In this document: one piece after another, positions 1 through 8,088 of the stretch
Layout of the letters: the number at the start of each line of letters is the position of its first letter
Numbering within the stretch: the stretch's first letter is position 1
The notes under the pieces: model-generated
Database searches by the model: none
Seen by the model: only the letters and a program-made list of their open reading frames with translations
What the model was told of the DNA's origin: nothing
From: an uncultured Prevotellaceae bacterium
GTDB lineage: Bacteria; Bacteroidota; Bacteroidia; Bacteroidales; Muribaculaceae
Direction: 5' to 3'
Assembly (NCBI GenBank): GCA_905210415.1
Contig: CAJLWM010000025.1
Span: forward strand, 1 to 26,580
DNA: 26,580 nucleotides
Program-made: the position numbers and the translations under genes

Positions 1-28
1 TCGGTTTTTATAAGGCATCTTTTGCTTG

Positions 29-66
29 TTTTTAATTCGCAATAGCTTGCTATTCCTCATTAAAAA
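29..66. terminator. Symmetric hairpin, possible bidirectional terminator
   Basis: Nested inverted repeat: outer arms TTTTTAAT (29-36) and ATTAAAAA (59-66), inner arms AATAGC (41-46) and GCTATT (49-54) around a 2-base loop, with four unpaired bases on each side between the arms. An A-run on one flank and a T-run on the other would let it end transcripts arriving from either side. It may close a gene lying left of the window. No gene is visible next to it, so the role is inferred. Confidence 0.4.
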
Positions 67-160
67 TCAATCTTTACCATATTGGCCGTACGACAATCAG
101 AAAACTTACAGACGAGGAATGATATTTATTAAATCTAATGCAAAACACGTCGGTATTGGT

Positions 161-221
161 ATAAATGGTATAATAAAAAGAGGATATTTGGTATAGTAAA
201 TTTGGGATAAATGGTATAATA
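161..221. repeat. AT-rich direct repeats upstream of the peptidase gene
   Basis: The 15-base word ATAAATGGTATAATA occurs at 161-175 and again at 207-221, 46 bp apart. A degenerate relative (TTTGGTATAGTAAA) lies between them. No open frame of coding character covers the stretch. The repeats could be protein-binding sites or the remains of a duplication; no function is demonstrated. Confidence 0.5.
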
Positions 222-320
222 TGTGCTAAAAATGTGTGATTTTACACATTTTTGGTACTTGTTTTGTGCAAATAAACACATTTTTCGCACATTGCGCAAG
301 TTTGTCAGAATTCTGTAGAT

Positions 321-380
321 AACCCCAATTCGTCATTAATTCCGAAATTCTGTCGACCCCTAATGACCGAATTGGGATAA
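321..380. repeat. Palindromic intergenic repeat (copy A of a dispersed family)
   Basis: Imperfect inverted repeat. The left arm AACCCCAATTCGTCATTA (321-338) pairs with the right arm TAATGACCGAATTGGGATAA (361-380). Read on the - strand, the right arm and the following bases match a segment near 25507-25560 in the spacer after trpS. It is therefore a dispersed element present at least twice in the window, resembling REP or MITE-type repeats. The spurious reading frames here reflect the palindrome rather than genes. Confidence 0.55.
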
Positions 381-554
381 ACGGTCGCTGCCGATAGAGC
401 CCTGTGATGCTGCTTGTCATGGCTTGTAGTTGGGAGGTGGCTTGCTGGGGGAATGTTGCGAGTCTGCTGGCGGAATTCAGATAGGCGCGATGTGATAGAC
501 TCGGTGTCCAGCAATAGATATCTGCAGAGCTCTGTGTGGGGTGGTGAGGATGGG

Positions 555-582
555 TTTGTTTGCAAAAAATGTATTATCTTTG
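555..582 (+). promoter_or_regulatory. Bacteroidota-type promoter for the C10 peptidase gene
   Basis: The -7 element TATCTTTG (575-582) matches the Bacteroidota consensus TAnnTTTG exactly. A TTTG at 555-558 lies 16 bp upstream in the -33 position. Transcription would begin near 589. This makes the upstream in-frame ATG at 560 unusable and supports the ATG at 620 as the translation start. Confidence 0.65.
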
Positions 583-619
583 CAGCCGCTCCCGAAATGG
601 TTCGGAGTTAATTGTCAGT

Positions 620-3298
620 ATGATAGACGTGAATATTTGCAGAAAAATAGCAGGACGAATTAGTGGTATTTTAGTAGCATTGGCAGTTGTTGTGGGCTTG
701 TTGTTGGTGTCTTTGCCGGTTTATGGGAAAAACATCAACCCGCAAAAAGCCGCAGCAATTGCCGAGAAATATGTGTCATTGACGCATGGCGATGATGCGA
801 AAGTGCCTACCGAAGGCTTGTGCGACAAGCCAGGCAATCCGTATTATATATTTAACGATGCGCAAGGCCGCGGTTTTGTGGTTGTTGCAGGCGACGATGT
901 GATGGGCGAGGTGCTTGCTTATGGCACCGAGGCTGCGCTCGACACGCTGAATGCTAATCCGTGTGTGAAGTTGCTCCTTGATGGTTATCGGCAGACTTAT
1001 GAAGCCCTGAAAGAGGGCTGGGTGTCAGCTGAAGGCGTTGCGCGCGCTGGTTTGTACACAAAGACTGTGCAGCCATTGCTGAAAAGCAAATGGGGCCAGT
1101 CGCATCCGTTCAATGCCAAAACGGGCTATCCCTATAGCGGATGTGTGGCTACGGCGGTGGCGCAGATTATGTATTATCACCAATGGCCTGCTCAGGGGCG
1201 TGGATCGAACGAATATGTGGTGACCTATTATGGCACGAAGAAAAGTGCCGATTTCAGCCAGTCGCATTACGATTGGGCAAACATGTTGCCAGATTATCGC
1301 TATCCTGTGCGTGCTACGGCCGTGCAGGAAGATGCTGTTGCCCTGTTGATGAGCGACGTGGGTGTGGCTTCGTTTATGCAGTATACCCCTAATGCGAGTG
1401 GCACACAAGGCGTGTTTGCCTACCAAGCCCTGCAAAAACATTTCGATTACTCGGCAGCCTACGTCACAAGGGCGGTGGAGGGTCCGAGCCGTTTTGCCGA
1501 GATATTGAGGAAAGAGTTGCTAAATGGTTGCCCAGTGTATCTTGAGGGGCACCCAGCCGGTTCGGCTTCGGGGCATGCTTGGGTGGCTGATGGATTTGAT
1601 GAGAACGGGCTTTTCCACATGAATTTCGGATGGGAGGGGCAGAGTGATGCCTACTTTTCGCTCACCAACCTTAGCCTATCGCAGACGGGTGATGAGTTTC
1701 AAGGCAAACCGTTGGCGTTTAACCGCGCCATCACTGCTATTCTGGCGCATCCCAACAATGGTAAATACCCCGATATTGACCGCGGATTGTTGGAAACTTC
1801 GCCGCAACTGATGTTCAACGAGGGTGGTTCGCTCTTGCTGAAGGGCGTGGCTGGCAAGACCTTCAATTCGTTGCAGCCTGTCACCGTGGAGATGTGTTCT
1901 TTCGTTAACAGAGGAAATCCGTTTAAGGGTGATATCGGTGTGGCGGTCTACGATGATGACGGTGCCCTCAAGCAGGTGGCATTTTCTGCCGACCATGCAA
2001 GCGGCGGACTCACGCAGCGCATCTATGGTGCTGACCAAGATGGCTTTATGGGCAGCGACTATCTGATAAATCAGCCTCAGGACATAACGATGAGTCTGGC
2101 CGACCTTGAAGATGGTTATTACCGCCTTGTGCCAGTGTGTGTGGCTCGTAATGCCGATGGCTCGTGGAACGAATTTCTCCGCATGAAAAAAGCACCAGTC
2201 ATTGAGGTGGAATTGTCGGGCGGCGTAGGGCGTATTTCGGAGATTTGCTCAGAGGAAGTCCGCTTCCAATTGATGGCGCAACCGAGACTCGCTGGCGATG
2301 CTGAGCAGGGTGCTAAGGTGTATGCTTTTTTCAACGTGAAAAACCTCAATGGTGTGCCTCGCGATTGCTTCTTGAGGGTGCAACTGGTCGACGATCGCGA
2401 AGCCGTGGTGCTGAATACGCGTGTGGATGCGGCAACAGAAATCGAAGGCTTCGCCGAGGCTGAAATCCCCGTTGCGCTTTCGCTGCCAGCCAATCTTGCC
2501 CCCGCACGATATGCGGTGAGGCTCGAGATAACCACCGATGAGGCCGAGACTCAGCATTGTGCGATAAACAATATTCACGACAAGGATGTGGCTTATATCG
2601 ACGTCGTGAGGGCTCCGGAACGCCCGCTGATGGCAAAGACAGAAGTGTTTTTTGCCGATGACACTAACGACCGGGTGTCTTCGGGTAGCATTGACGTGTC
2701 GAAGATGTCGCTATTCAAACTCGCTGTGGCGCTACGCACATCAGAGGGTCGCAGCTATGATGGCGTCGTGACGATGACCTGTGAAGACGTGCTCACAAAG
2801 GAGATAATTTCGGTGCCCGGATTTGGCGACAATGTCACCATCTTTTCTTCGTTTGATGTGCCACTATTCAGTTATTGGATGCGCAAGAGCAATCTGCTGT
2901 TTGCCGACGGATACACCTATCGTGTGATGGTGAAGGGGCAGATTGATGGCGATGAGGTGGAATTGAGAAACCTACAAACGCCACCTTATTTCTTGAAGCG
3001 ACAGGGCGATATTCTCACCCTATATCAAGATGCTTCGGCAGGAGTAGGCGCTGTCACCAAAGACGATGCGCTGATTGACGTTAGCCACGAGAATAACAAC
3101 CTCACAGTGTCGGGCAATGGCATAATGGCCGCAAAACTCTACAGCATGGGAGGCGTGTTGCTTAAGCAGGCTCCAGCCTCTATCGAAGGCTATGCTACCC
3201 TTTCGCTGAGCGGAATGCCTCAAGGCATGTATCTGTTGCGCGTGGAGGCGGCACAGCAAAGCCGCACCTACCGCATCCTCCACACCCTTGCCCAGTAG
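620..3298 (+). CDS. Secreted C10 family (streptopain/SpeB-like) cysteine peptidase with T9SS sorting domain
   Basis: Predicted 892-residue secreted protease. A hydrophobic signal segment covers about residues 12-36. A propeptide-like region and a peptidase C10 domain follow. The catalytic Cys175 sits in GCVATAVAQIMYYHQWP and the catalytic His319 in SGHAWVADG. The Cys-His spacing (144) is close to that of streptopain. The middle of the protein looks like beta-sandwich repeats. The last ~75 residues (KLYSMGGVLLKQ, then GMPQGMYLLRV) are a type A T9SS C-terminal sorting domain, so the product should be exported by the Por machinery and anchored at or released from the surface. I chose the ATG at 620 because a promoter overlaps the earlier in-frame ATG at 560, and because this start places the signal peptide near the N-terminus. 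The substrate is unknown. Family assignment is firm; role (nutrient protein digestion or host-protein cleavage) is inference. Confidence 0.9.
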   Translation: MIDVNICRKIAGRISGILVALAVVVGLLLVSLPVYGKNINPQKAAAIAEKYVSLTHGDDAKVPTEGLCDKPGNPYYIFNDAQGRGFVVVAGDDVMGEVLAYGTEAALDTLNANPCVKLLLDGYRQTYEALKEGWVSAEGVARAGLYTKTVQPLLKSKWGQSHPFNAKTGYPYSGCVATAVAQIMYYHQWPAQGRGSNEYVVTYYGTKKSADFSQSHYDWANMLPDYRYPVRATAVQEDAVALLMSDVGVASFMQYTPNASGTQGVFAYQALQKHFDYSAAYVTRAVEGPSRFAEILRKELLNGCPVYLEGHPAGSASGHAWVADGFDENGLFHMNFGWEGQSDAYFSLTNLSLSQTGDEFQGKPLAFNRAITAILAHPNNGKYPDIDRGLLETSPQLMFNEGGSLLLKGVAGKTFNSLQPVTVEMCSFVNRGNPFKGDIGVAVYDDDGALKQVAFSADHASGGLTQRIYGADQDGFMGSDYLINQPQDITMSLADLEDGYYRLVPVCVARNADGSWNEFLRMKKAPVIEVELSGGVGRISEICSEEVRFQLMAQPRLAGDAEQGAKVYAFFNVKNLNGVPRDCFLRVQLVDDREAVVLNTRVDAATEIEGFAEAEIPVALSLPANLAPARYAVRLEITTDEAETQHCAINNIHDKDVAYIDVVRAPERPLMAKTEVFFADDTNDRVSSGSIDVSKMSLFKLAVALRTSEGRSYDGVVTMTCEDVLTKEIISVPGFGDNVTIFSSFDVPLFSYWMRKSNLLFADGYTYRVMVKGQIDGDEVELRNLQTPPYFLKRQGDILTLYQDASAGVGAVTKDDALIDVSHENNNLTVSGNGIMAAKLYSMGGVLLKQAPASIEGYATLSLSGMPQGMYLLRVEAAQQSRTYRILHTLAQ

Positions 3299-3385
3299 TT
3301 GCCGTAGCCTATAATCGCCACAGCCATAATACCCAAAGCATTGGTAGTTTTGGAGATTCTTGTTGCCATATTGTTGAATTTTTCA

Positions 3386-3393
3386 TAACTTTA
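3386..3393 (+). promoter_or_regulatory. Probable -7 element of the hsdM promoter
   Basis: TAACTTTA (3386-3393) differs from the Bacteroidota TAnnTTTG box only at the last base. It would start transcripts at about 3400. That makes the in-frame ATG at 3401 essentially leaderless and favours the ATG at 3425. The upstream -33 element is weak. Confidence 0.45.
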
Positions 3394-3424
3394 CATATTA
3401 ATGCGAATAAATAAAAACACACTT

Positions 3425-5107
3425 ATGACAGATACTGAACTAAAAAACCTAAAAGACAATCTTTGGCGCTCTGCTGATATGCTTCGTTCCTCGGCTCACC
3501 TTGCTGCGAACAGATATGGACAACCTATTCTTGGTCTCATATTTTTGAGGTATGCCGATGTGCTTTACAAGCAGCACAAGGAGGAGATTGATGCTGAGTA
3601 TAATCAATACAAGGGCACAAGAATGGAGCGAACCTACAAGGATGTGGCTATAGAGAAGTGTGGGTTTTATCTGCCAGAGTGTGCCTATTTCGACAGTATC
3701 AACGATGCTCCAGACGATGCTCAGAAGGCTGTTCTTGTCAAGCAGGCTATGGAGGCTATTGAGAAGGAAAATCCCAAGATGGATGGTGTTTTGCCTAAGG
3801 AAGTATATGGCCAACTGGTGCCTGAAGAAGATCCTGAGTTGCTGAGCCGAATTGTGAGAGTCTTCAAGGATATCCCTGAAAACATTGGCATTGACATTTT
3901 CGGACAAATCTACGAATATTTCCTTGGCAACTTCGCTCTTGCCGAGGGCCAAGGTGGTGGCGCATTCTATACTCCGGCCAGTGTGGTGAAATATATGGTG
4001 GAGGTGCTTCAACCCACTACAGGCGATAAGAAATTTCTCGACCCTGCTTGTGGGTCGGGTGGCATGTTTGTGCAGGCTGCAAGATATATGCATCGTCACA
4101 ATGCCACAAACGACCAGATGATGCACTTCCGTTGCTATGGCGTGGAGAAAGACCCTGATACTGTGAAACTTGCCAAGATGAACCTCCTTCTGAATAATGT
4201 GAGAGGTGAAATCACCGAAGCAAACTCATTCTACAGCGACCCATACGATGCCTTTGGTCAGTTTGACTATGTGATGGCAAATCCACCATTCAATGTTGAT
4301 GAAGTGGTGGTGGATAGAGTGATTGATGATGCCAGATTCAGTACCTATGGAGTGCCAAGAAACAGAACAAATTCAACCAGGAGGTCTGCTGATAGAAGGG
4401 AGACTGTACCTAATGCCAACTACCTATGGATTGGCTACTTTGCCACTGCTCTCAACGACAATGGCAAGGCTGCCCTTGTTATGGCTAATTCAGCAAGTGA
4501 TGCAGGTGGCTCAGAGCTTGAAATCCGCAAGAAGATGATAGAGGATGGCATCATCAGCCAGATGGTGACTATGCCAAGCAATATGTTCTCTACCGTCACA
4601 TTGCCTGCCACTTTGTGGTTCTTCAATAAGCAGAGAACCAAGCGTGATGAGATACTATTTATTGATGCCAGAAACATATTCACCCAAGTTGATCGCGCAC
4701 ACCGCAAGTTCTCTGATGAGCAGATCAAAAATCTTGGCATTATCAGCCGACTTTATGAAGGAGATAGTGAAGCATTCTGGGCACTTGTAGATGAGTATAA
4801 GGCATCCGGCAAGCAAGCAGAGGTAGAATGGCTCTTGGAGCGATGGCCGGATGGTGAATATCAAGATGTGATAGGCCTATGCAAGGTTGCCAAACTCAAT
4901 GGCGAAGATGGCATCATCGACAACGACTATAGCCTGAATGCGGGCAGATATGTGGGTGTGGTGATTAAGGATGATGGAATGACTGAGACTGAGTTCAAGG
5001 ACACTATGAAGAACTTGAACACAGAGTTCCAAGCCCTCAATGACGAAGCATCAGCCCTCGCTAAACAGATTGAAGACAACCTTAAAGAATTGTTTGGGGA
5101 GGGGTAA
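3425..5107 (+). CDS. hsdM: Type I restriction-modification system methyltransferase subunit HsdM
   Basis: N6-adenine DNA methyltransferase subunit, which with HsdS forms the modification enzyme and with HsdR the restriction complex. The N-terminal helical HsdM_N domain begins ELKNLKDNLWRSADMLRSS. SAM-binding motif I is DPACGSGGMF (Asp206 onward). Catalytic motif IV is NPPF (Asn286-Phe289). At 560 residues the length is normal for the family. An in-frame ATG at 3401 would add eight residues; I prefer 3425 because a promoter-like box at 3386-3393 lies too close to 3401, and because homologues usually begin just before this helical domain. hsdS starts 3 bases after the stop, so the two are co-transcribed. 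All catalytic residues are present, so the methylase subunit looks intact even though its specificity partner is broken. Confidence 0.95.
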   Translation: MTDTELKNLKDNLWRSADMLRSSAHLAANRYGQPILGLIFLRYADVLYKQHKEEIDAEYNQYKGTRMERTYKDVAIEKCGFYLPECAYFDSINDAPDDAQKAVLVKQAMEAIEKENPKMDGVLPKEVYGQLVPEEDPELLSRIVRVFKDIPENIGIDIFGQIYEYFLGNFALAEGQGGGAFYTPASVVKYMVEVLQPTTGDKKFLDPACGSGGMFVQAARYMHRHNATNDQMMHFRCYGVEKDPDTVKLAKMNLLLNNVRGEITEANSFYSDPYDAFGQFDYVMANPPFNVDEVVVDRVIDDARFSTYGVPRNRTNSTRRSADRRETVPNANYLWIGYFATALNDNGKAALVMANSASDAGGSELEIRKKMIEDGIISQMVTMPSNMFSTVTLPATLWFFNKQRTKRDEILFIDARNIFTQVDRAHRKFSDEQIKNLGIISRLYEGDSEAFWALVDEYKASGKQAEVEWLLERWPDGEYQDVIGLCKVAKLNGEDGIIDNDYSLNAGRYVGVVIKDDGMTETEFKDTMKNLNTEFQALNDEASALAKQIEDNLKELFGEG

Positions 5108-5110
5108 GGT

Positions 5111-5977
5111 ATGGAATATAAGAGTTTAATGGCATGTGCAGAATATAGTAAAGTAAGAACGAATATAATTCAAAAAGAGACATATATAAGCACAGAAAAT
5201 ATGCTTCCCCAAAAAGGAGGTATACGGGAAATTGAAAGCATTCCTGATTGTAGAACATCTTCTAAATATGAGCCATCGGATATTTTAATTTCGAATATTA
5301 GACCTTATTTCTGCAAGATATGGTTTGCTACAAGAGAAGGCGCATGTTCAAATGATATCTTGGTTATTAAAGCTAACGAAGAGACGTATCCCAAATTTCT
5401 GTACTATGTTCTTAGTGATCAAAACTTCTTTAACTATGATATGGTAACTTCAAAAGGCACAAAGATGCCAAGAGGTAATAAAAATGCCATAATGAAGTAT
5501 CTTGTCCCAGATGTAGATTTCCATATTCAGCAGAAGATAGCGGGAATACTTTCGAGCTATGATGCCTTGATAGAAAACAACACCAAGAGGATAAAACTAT
5601 TGGAGCAGATGGCAGAGAACCTATACAAAGAGTGGTTTGTCCGCTTCCGCTTCCCCGGCCACGAACAGACCGAATTCGTCAATGGCCTTCCCTCTGGCTG
5701 GAAAATTCAAAGATTTGGAGAACTATTCCCGATATTAACAGGAAAGAAAGATGCTAACTTTGCATCTCCAAATGGCATTTACAAATTTTTTACATGCTCA
5801 AAAGAAGATTTGTCTTCAAATAGTTTCTCTTTTGATTGTTTTGCCATAATCTTGGCCGGAAATGGAGATTTGAATGTCAAGTTATATGAAGGTAAATTTG
5901 AGGCATATCAAAGGACATATGTCTTATCTCCGTATAATATAGAGCATATATATATCATATTATACTATTCTATCTGA
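5111..5977 (+). CDS. hsdS: Type I restriction specificity subunit HsdS, reading frame broken after second target-recognition domain
   Basis: DNA-recognition subunit of the type I system. The readable part (288 residues) has a first target-recognition domain (about 1-145, with SKGTKMPRGNKNAIMKYLVP before the conserved helix), a central conserved coiled-coil region (IQQKIAGILSSYDALIENNT and LLEQMAENLYKEWFVRFRFP, about 140-190), and most of a second recognition domain starting GLPSGWKIQRFGELFP. It stops at 5975-5977. The missing end (tail of the second domain plus the distal coiled coil) continues in another frame up to 6215. The shift lies between 5943 and 5977, where an (AT)5 tract sits. Adding one AT unit, or removing one base, would give a single protein of about 368 residues, a normal HsdS size. 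The gene is AT-rich compared with hsdM and hsdR, as is common for exchangeable recognition domains. Confidence 0.85.
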   Translation: MEYKSLMACAEYSKVRTNIIQKETYISTENMLPQKGGIREIESIPDCRTSSKYEPSDILISNIRPYFCKIWFATREGACSNDILVIKANEETYPKFLYYVLSDQNFFNYDMVTSKGTKMPRGNKNAIMKYLVPDVDFHIQQKIAGILSSYDALIENNTKRIKLLEQMAENLYKEWFVRFRFPGHEQTEFVNGLPSGWKIQRFGELFPILTGKKDANFASPNGIYKFFTCSKEDLSSNSFSFDCFAIILAGNGDLNVKLYEGKFEAYQRTYVLSPYNIEHIYIILYYSI

Positions 5978-6215
5978 GTTGGATAGACTTCTTGCCGGTG
6001 CTGCAGGTGCGGTTATAAAATTCCTTACAAAAGGAATGATAGAGAATATAAAGGTCTTGTTACCAGATAATAAATCAATTCAACGGTTTAATTATTACTT
6101 GAGCAATAATTATCAATTAAGGCAGAGATTAATTAATCAAAACGAGCTACTTGCGAAGCAAAGAGACTTGTTGTTGCCAAGATTGATGAGTGGTAAATTG
6201 GAGGTAAAACCATAA
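5943..6215 (+). pseudogene. hsdS: Out-of-frame C-terminal part of HsdS
   Basis: This frame is open from just after a TAG at 5940-5942 to the stop at 6213-6215. It encodes the end of the second recognition domain (SELDRLLAGAAG, then IKFLTKGMIENIKVLLP) and the distal conserved coiled coil (NELLAKQRDLLLPRLMSG), both typical of HsdS C-termini. Taken alone it would have to start at a TTG (5979) inside a domain, so it is better read as the displaced 3' end of the same gene. It may be restored by slippage in the AT tract, be a true mutation, or be an assembly error. If truly separate, a half-HsdS could still be made, but no ribosome-binding site is visible. Confidence 0.75.
5946..5955. repeat. (AT)5 dinucleotide tract at the hsdS frame break
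   Basis: Five consecutive AT units lie in the only interval where hsdS can change frame (5943-5977). Gain of one unit joins the two frames into one continuous HsdS. Short dinucleotide tracts can vary by slipped-strand mispairing, although five units is a modest length. Confidence 0.6.
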
Positions 6216-6226
6216 AAATAAGCTAT

Positions 6227-7912
6227 ATGACAGAACAAGAATTGCATAGCTATCTTCTTAGAAGCTTTCCAAAAGAGAACGAACATTGTGAATGGAAGGA
6301 ATTTAAGAACTTGAAGAATTCTTTCTCTGGCAAAGAGGGAGATGATGTTGTTTCGTATGTCTGTGCGATAAGTAATATGGAAGGAGGATTCCTTATTATT
6401 GGAGTAGAGGATCAAACGCTTAAAATAGTAGGAACAGATTATTCCAACTTGAGTTTCAATGGGGGCCCTGCCACTCCAGAGTCAGCAACATTTAAGTTGA
6501 CTGAGCATTGTACATATTTGCCAAGTGAGGGTTTGGACATTGAAGAGTTTGTTACAGATGATACAAAAAAGATAGTTTGGGTTATAAAAATTCCTAAGCA
6601 TCAGTCGCGAAAGCCAGTAATTGTGTATAAAAAGGCATGGCAGCGAATAAAGGATTCTCTTGTGCAAATGACAAGCGAACGAATGGCTGCAATATTGAGC
6701 GAGCCCATGGCAGGAAACGATTGGTCGGCAGAAGTTATTCCTGAGGCAAGATTGTCAGATCTTGACCCAAAGGCAATTAGTCTGGCTAGAGAGAAGTTTA
6801 AAGAACTTAATTCTCATAGGGCTAAGGAAGTAGATGATTGGGATGATATTACTTTTTTGAATAAAGCCCGGATAACGAAGCAAGGAAAGATTACAAATAC
6901 GGCTATCATATTATTGGGCCGTGAAGAGAGTGAGCATTTTATTTCACCAGCAGTGTGTAAAATACGATGGCAATTGAAAGATGGAAGTGATGAAAATAAA
7001 GACTTTAGAATTCTTTCAATACCTATGATTTTGGCAGTAGAAGAGTTTTCTCGATTAGTGAGAAATGCAAATTATACATATACGATAAGTGGCAATATGT
7101 TTCCAGAATCAATGCTACGATATGACATATTTACTTTACGAGAACCAATTTGTAATTGTATCGCACATCAAGATTATGGTAGGAAGACTCGGATAGAGGT
7201 GGTAGAGTATGAAGATGAATTTTTGATGTTTAGAAATTATGGTGAATTCCTTCCAAAGTCGGTAGAAGATGTTGTGAACCACGATTTCCCAGAATCTGAA
7301 TATCGTAACCCATTTCTTGTGGAAGCTATGCGTAGTATACGGATGGTTGAAACAGAGGGTGGAGGAATACGTAAACTCTTTATTCAACAAAAGAAACGTT
7401 TTTTTCCAATGCCTGTGTATGACACAACAGGAGGAAAAGTTGTGTGCAAGATTATAGGAAAGGTTCTTGATGAAAATTTTGCTCGGATTCTCGTAAATGT
7501 TCCGAATCTTTCGTTGAGTGAGATAATTCTATTGGATAAGGTTCAGAAGCGAGAGGCGTTAACTAATGATGCGATTGAATTATTGAGGAAGAAAGGATAT
7601 ATTGAAGGGCGTAAACCGAATGTTTATCTTTCTGGGAAAATTGTTGATGCCACAAAACACGTGGGATTAAAATCGACGTATGTTAAGAATAAAAGTTTTG
7701 ATGATGCCTATTTTAAGAAACTCATTATTGATTATATTGCAACTTACAACAAAGCCACTCGAAAAGAAATTGAAGTGTTGCTTTTTGATAAGTTGTCTGA
7801 TATAATGAGCGAAAAGCAAAAGTATAATAAGGTAAGCAATCTGCTATCTGCGTTAAGGAGCGAAAATAAGATAAAAATTATTTCGCGAAAACAGTGGATT
7901 TTAAATATGTAA
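6227..7912 (+). CDS. AlbA_2-domain / GHKL-like ATP-binding protein embedded in the type I R-M locus
   Basis: A 561-residue protein of the AlbA_2 (Schlafen AlbA_2-like) plus HATPase_c_4 family, usually annotated as putative DNA-binding or ATP-binding regulator. The N-terminal domain (about 15-130) has the family pattern: ENEHCEWKEF, then a G/A-rich stretch and GGFLIIGVED. The C-terminal ATP-binding domain has an N-box (Asn310 in REPICNCIAHQDYGRKTRIE), then FRNYGEFLP, a conserved RNPFLVEAM helix and a glycine loop ETEGGGIRKLF (Gly378-Gly380). The last ~120 residues contain winged-helix-like segments (ALTNDAIELLRKKGYI). It starts 11 bases after the displaced hsdS end and lies between hsdS and hsdR, so it should belong to the restriction transcript. 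Similar genes are often found inside Bacteroidota type I loci. A role in regulation or defence is inferred; no catalytic function is shown. Codon use is AT-rich like hsdS. Confidence 0.8.
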   Translation: MTEQELHSYLLRSFPKENEHCEWKEFKNLKNSFSGKEGDDVVSYVCAISNMEGGFLIIGVEDQTLKIVGTDYSNLSFNGGPATPESATFKLTEHCTYLPSEGLDIEEFVTDDTKKIVWVIKIPKHQSRKPVIVYKKAWQRIKDSLVQMTSERMAAILSEPMAGNDWSAEVIPEARLSDLDPKAISLAREKFKELNSHRAKEVDDWDDITFLNKARITKQGKITNTAIILLGREESEHFISPAVCKIRWQLKDGSDENKDFRILSIPMILAVEEFSRLVRNANYTYTISGNMFPESMLRYDIFTLREPICNCIAHQDYGRKTRIEVVEYEDEFLMFRNYGEFLPKSVEDVVNHDFPESEYRNPFLVEAMRSIRMVETEGGGIRKLFIQQKKRFFPMPVYDTTGGKVVCKIIGKVLDENFARILVNVPNLSLSEIILLDKVQKREALTNDAIELLRKKGYIEGRKPNVYLSGKIVDATKHVGLKSTYVKNKSFDDAYFKKLIIDYIATYNKATRKEIEVLLFDKLSDIMSEKQKYNKVSNLLSALRSENKIKIISRKQWILNM

Positions 7913-7938
7913 CATGCTGATAAGAGGAAGAGAAATTT

Positions 7939-8065
7939 ATTAGAACTTAGGCCTTTTGTATTAGAATTTTGGTACATGATTTTTTTGTAATAGGATATAA
8001 ATCAGAAAGAAAGGTTTTTAGTGAGGATAAAAATTTTTATTAGAAGTTATTAGAAAATATTAGAA
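7939..8065. promoter_or_regulatory. Five ATTAGAA repeats in the spacer before hsdR, three in helical phase
   Basis: The 7-mer ATTAGAA occurs at 7939, 7960, 8039, 8049 and 8059. The first two are 21 bp apart and the last three exactly 10 bp apart, so within each group the sites lie on one face of the helix. The first and last copies also share following bases (ATTAGAACT, then AGGC). They sit just upstream of the hsdR start (8089). This pattern suits cooperative binding by a repressor or activator of hsdR; the regulator is unknown. The rest of the 176-base spacer holds no gene. Confidence 0.6.
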
Positions 8066-8088
8066 CTCAAGGCATAATTTGAACGGCT

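Noticed and set aside
226..611. Several 60-86 codon frames upstream of the peptidase gene
   Set aside because: They overlap each other on both strands, cross the palindromic repeat and the promoter, and show no coding character.
3270..3370. A ~33-codon - strand frame (starting MATRISKTTNALGIMAVAI) overlapping the peptidase gene end
   Set aside because: Looks slightly signal-peptide-like but is very short, overlaps a certain gene, and has no promoter or ribosome site.
3449..4126. A 225-codon frame antisense to hsdM
   Set aside because: hsdM with its methylase motifs occupies this DNA; the antisense frame is a shadow.
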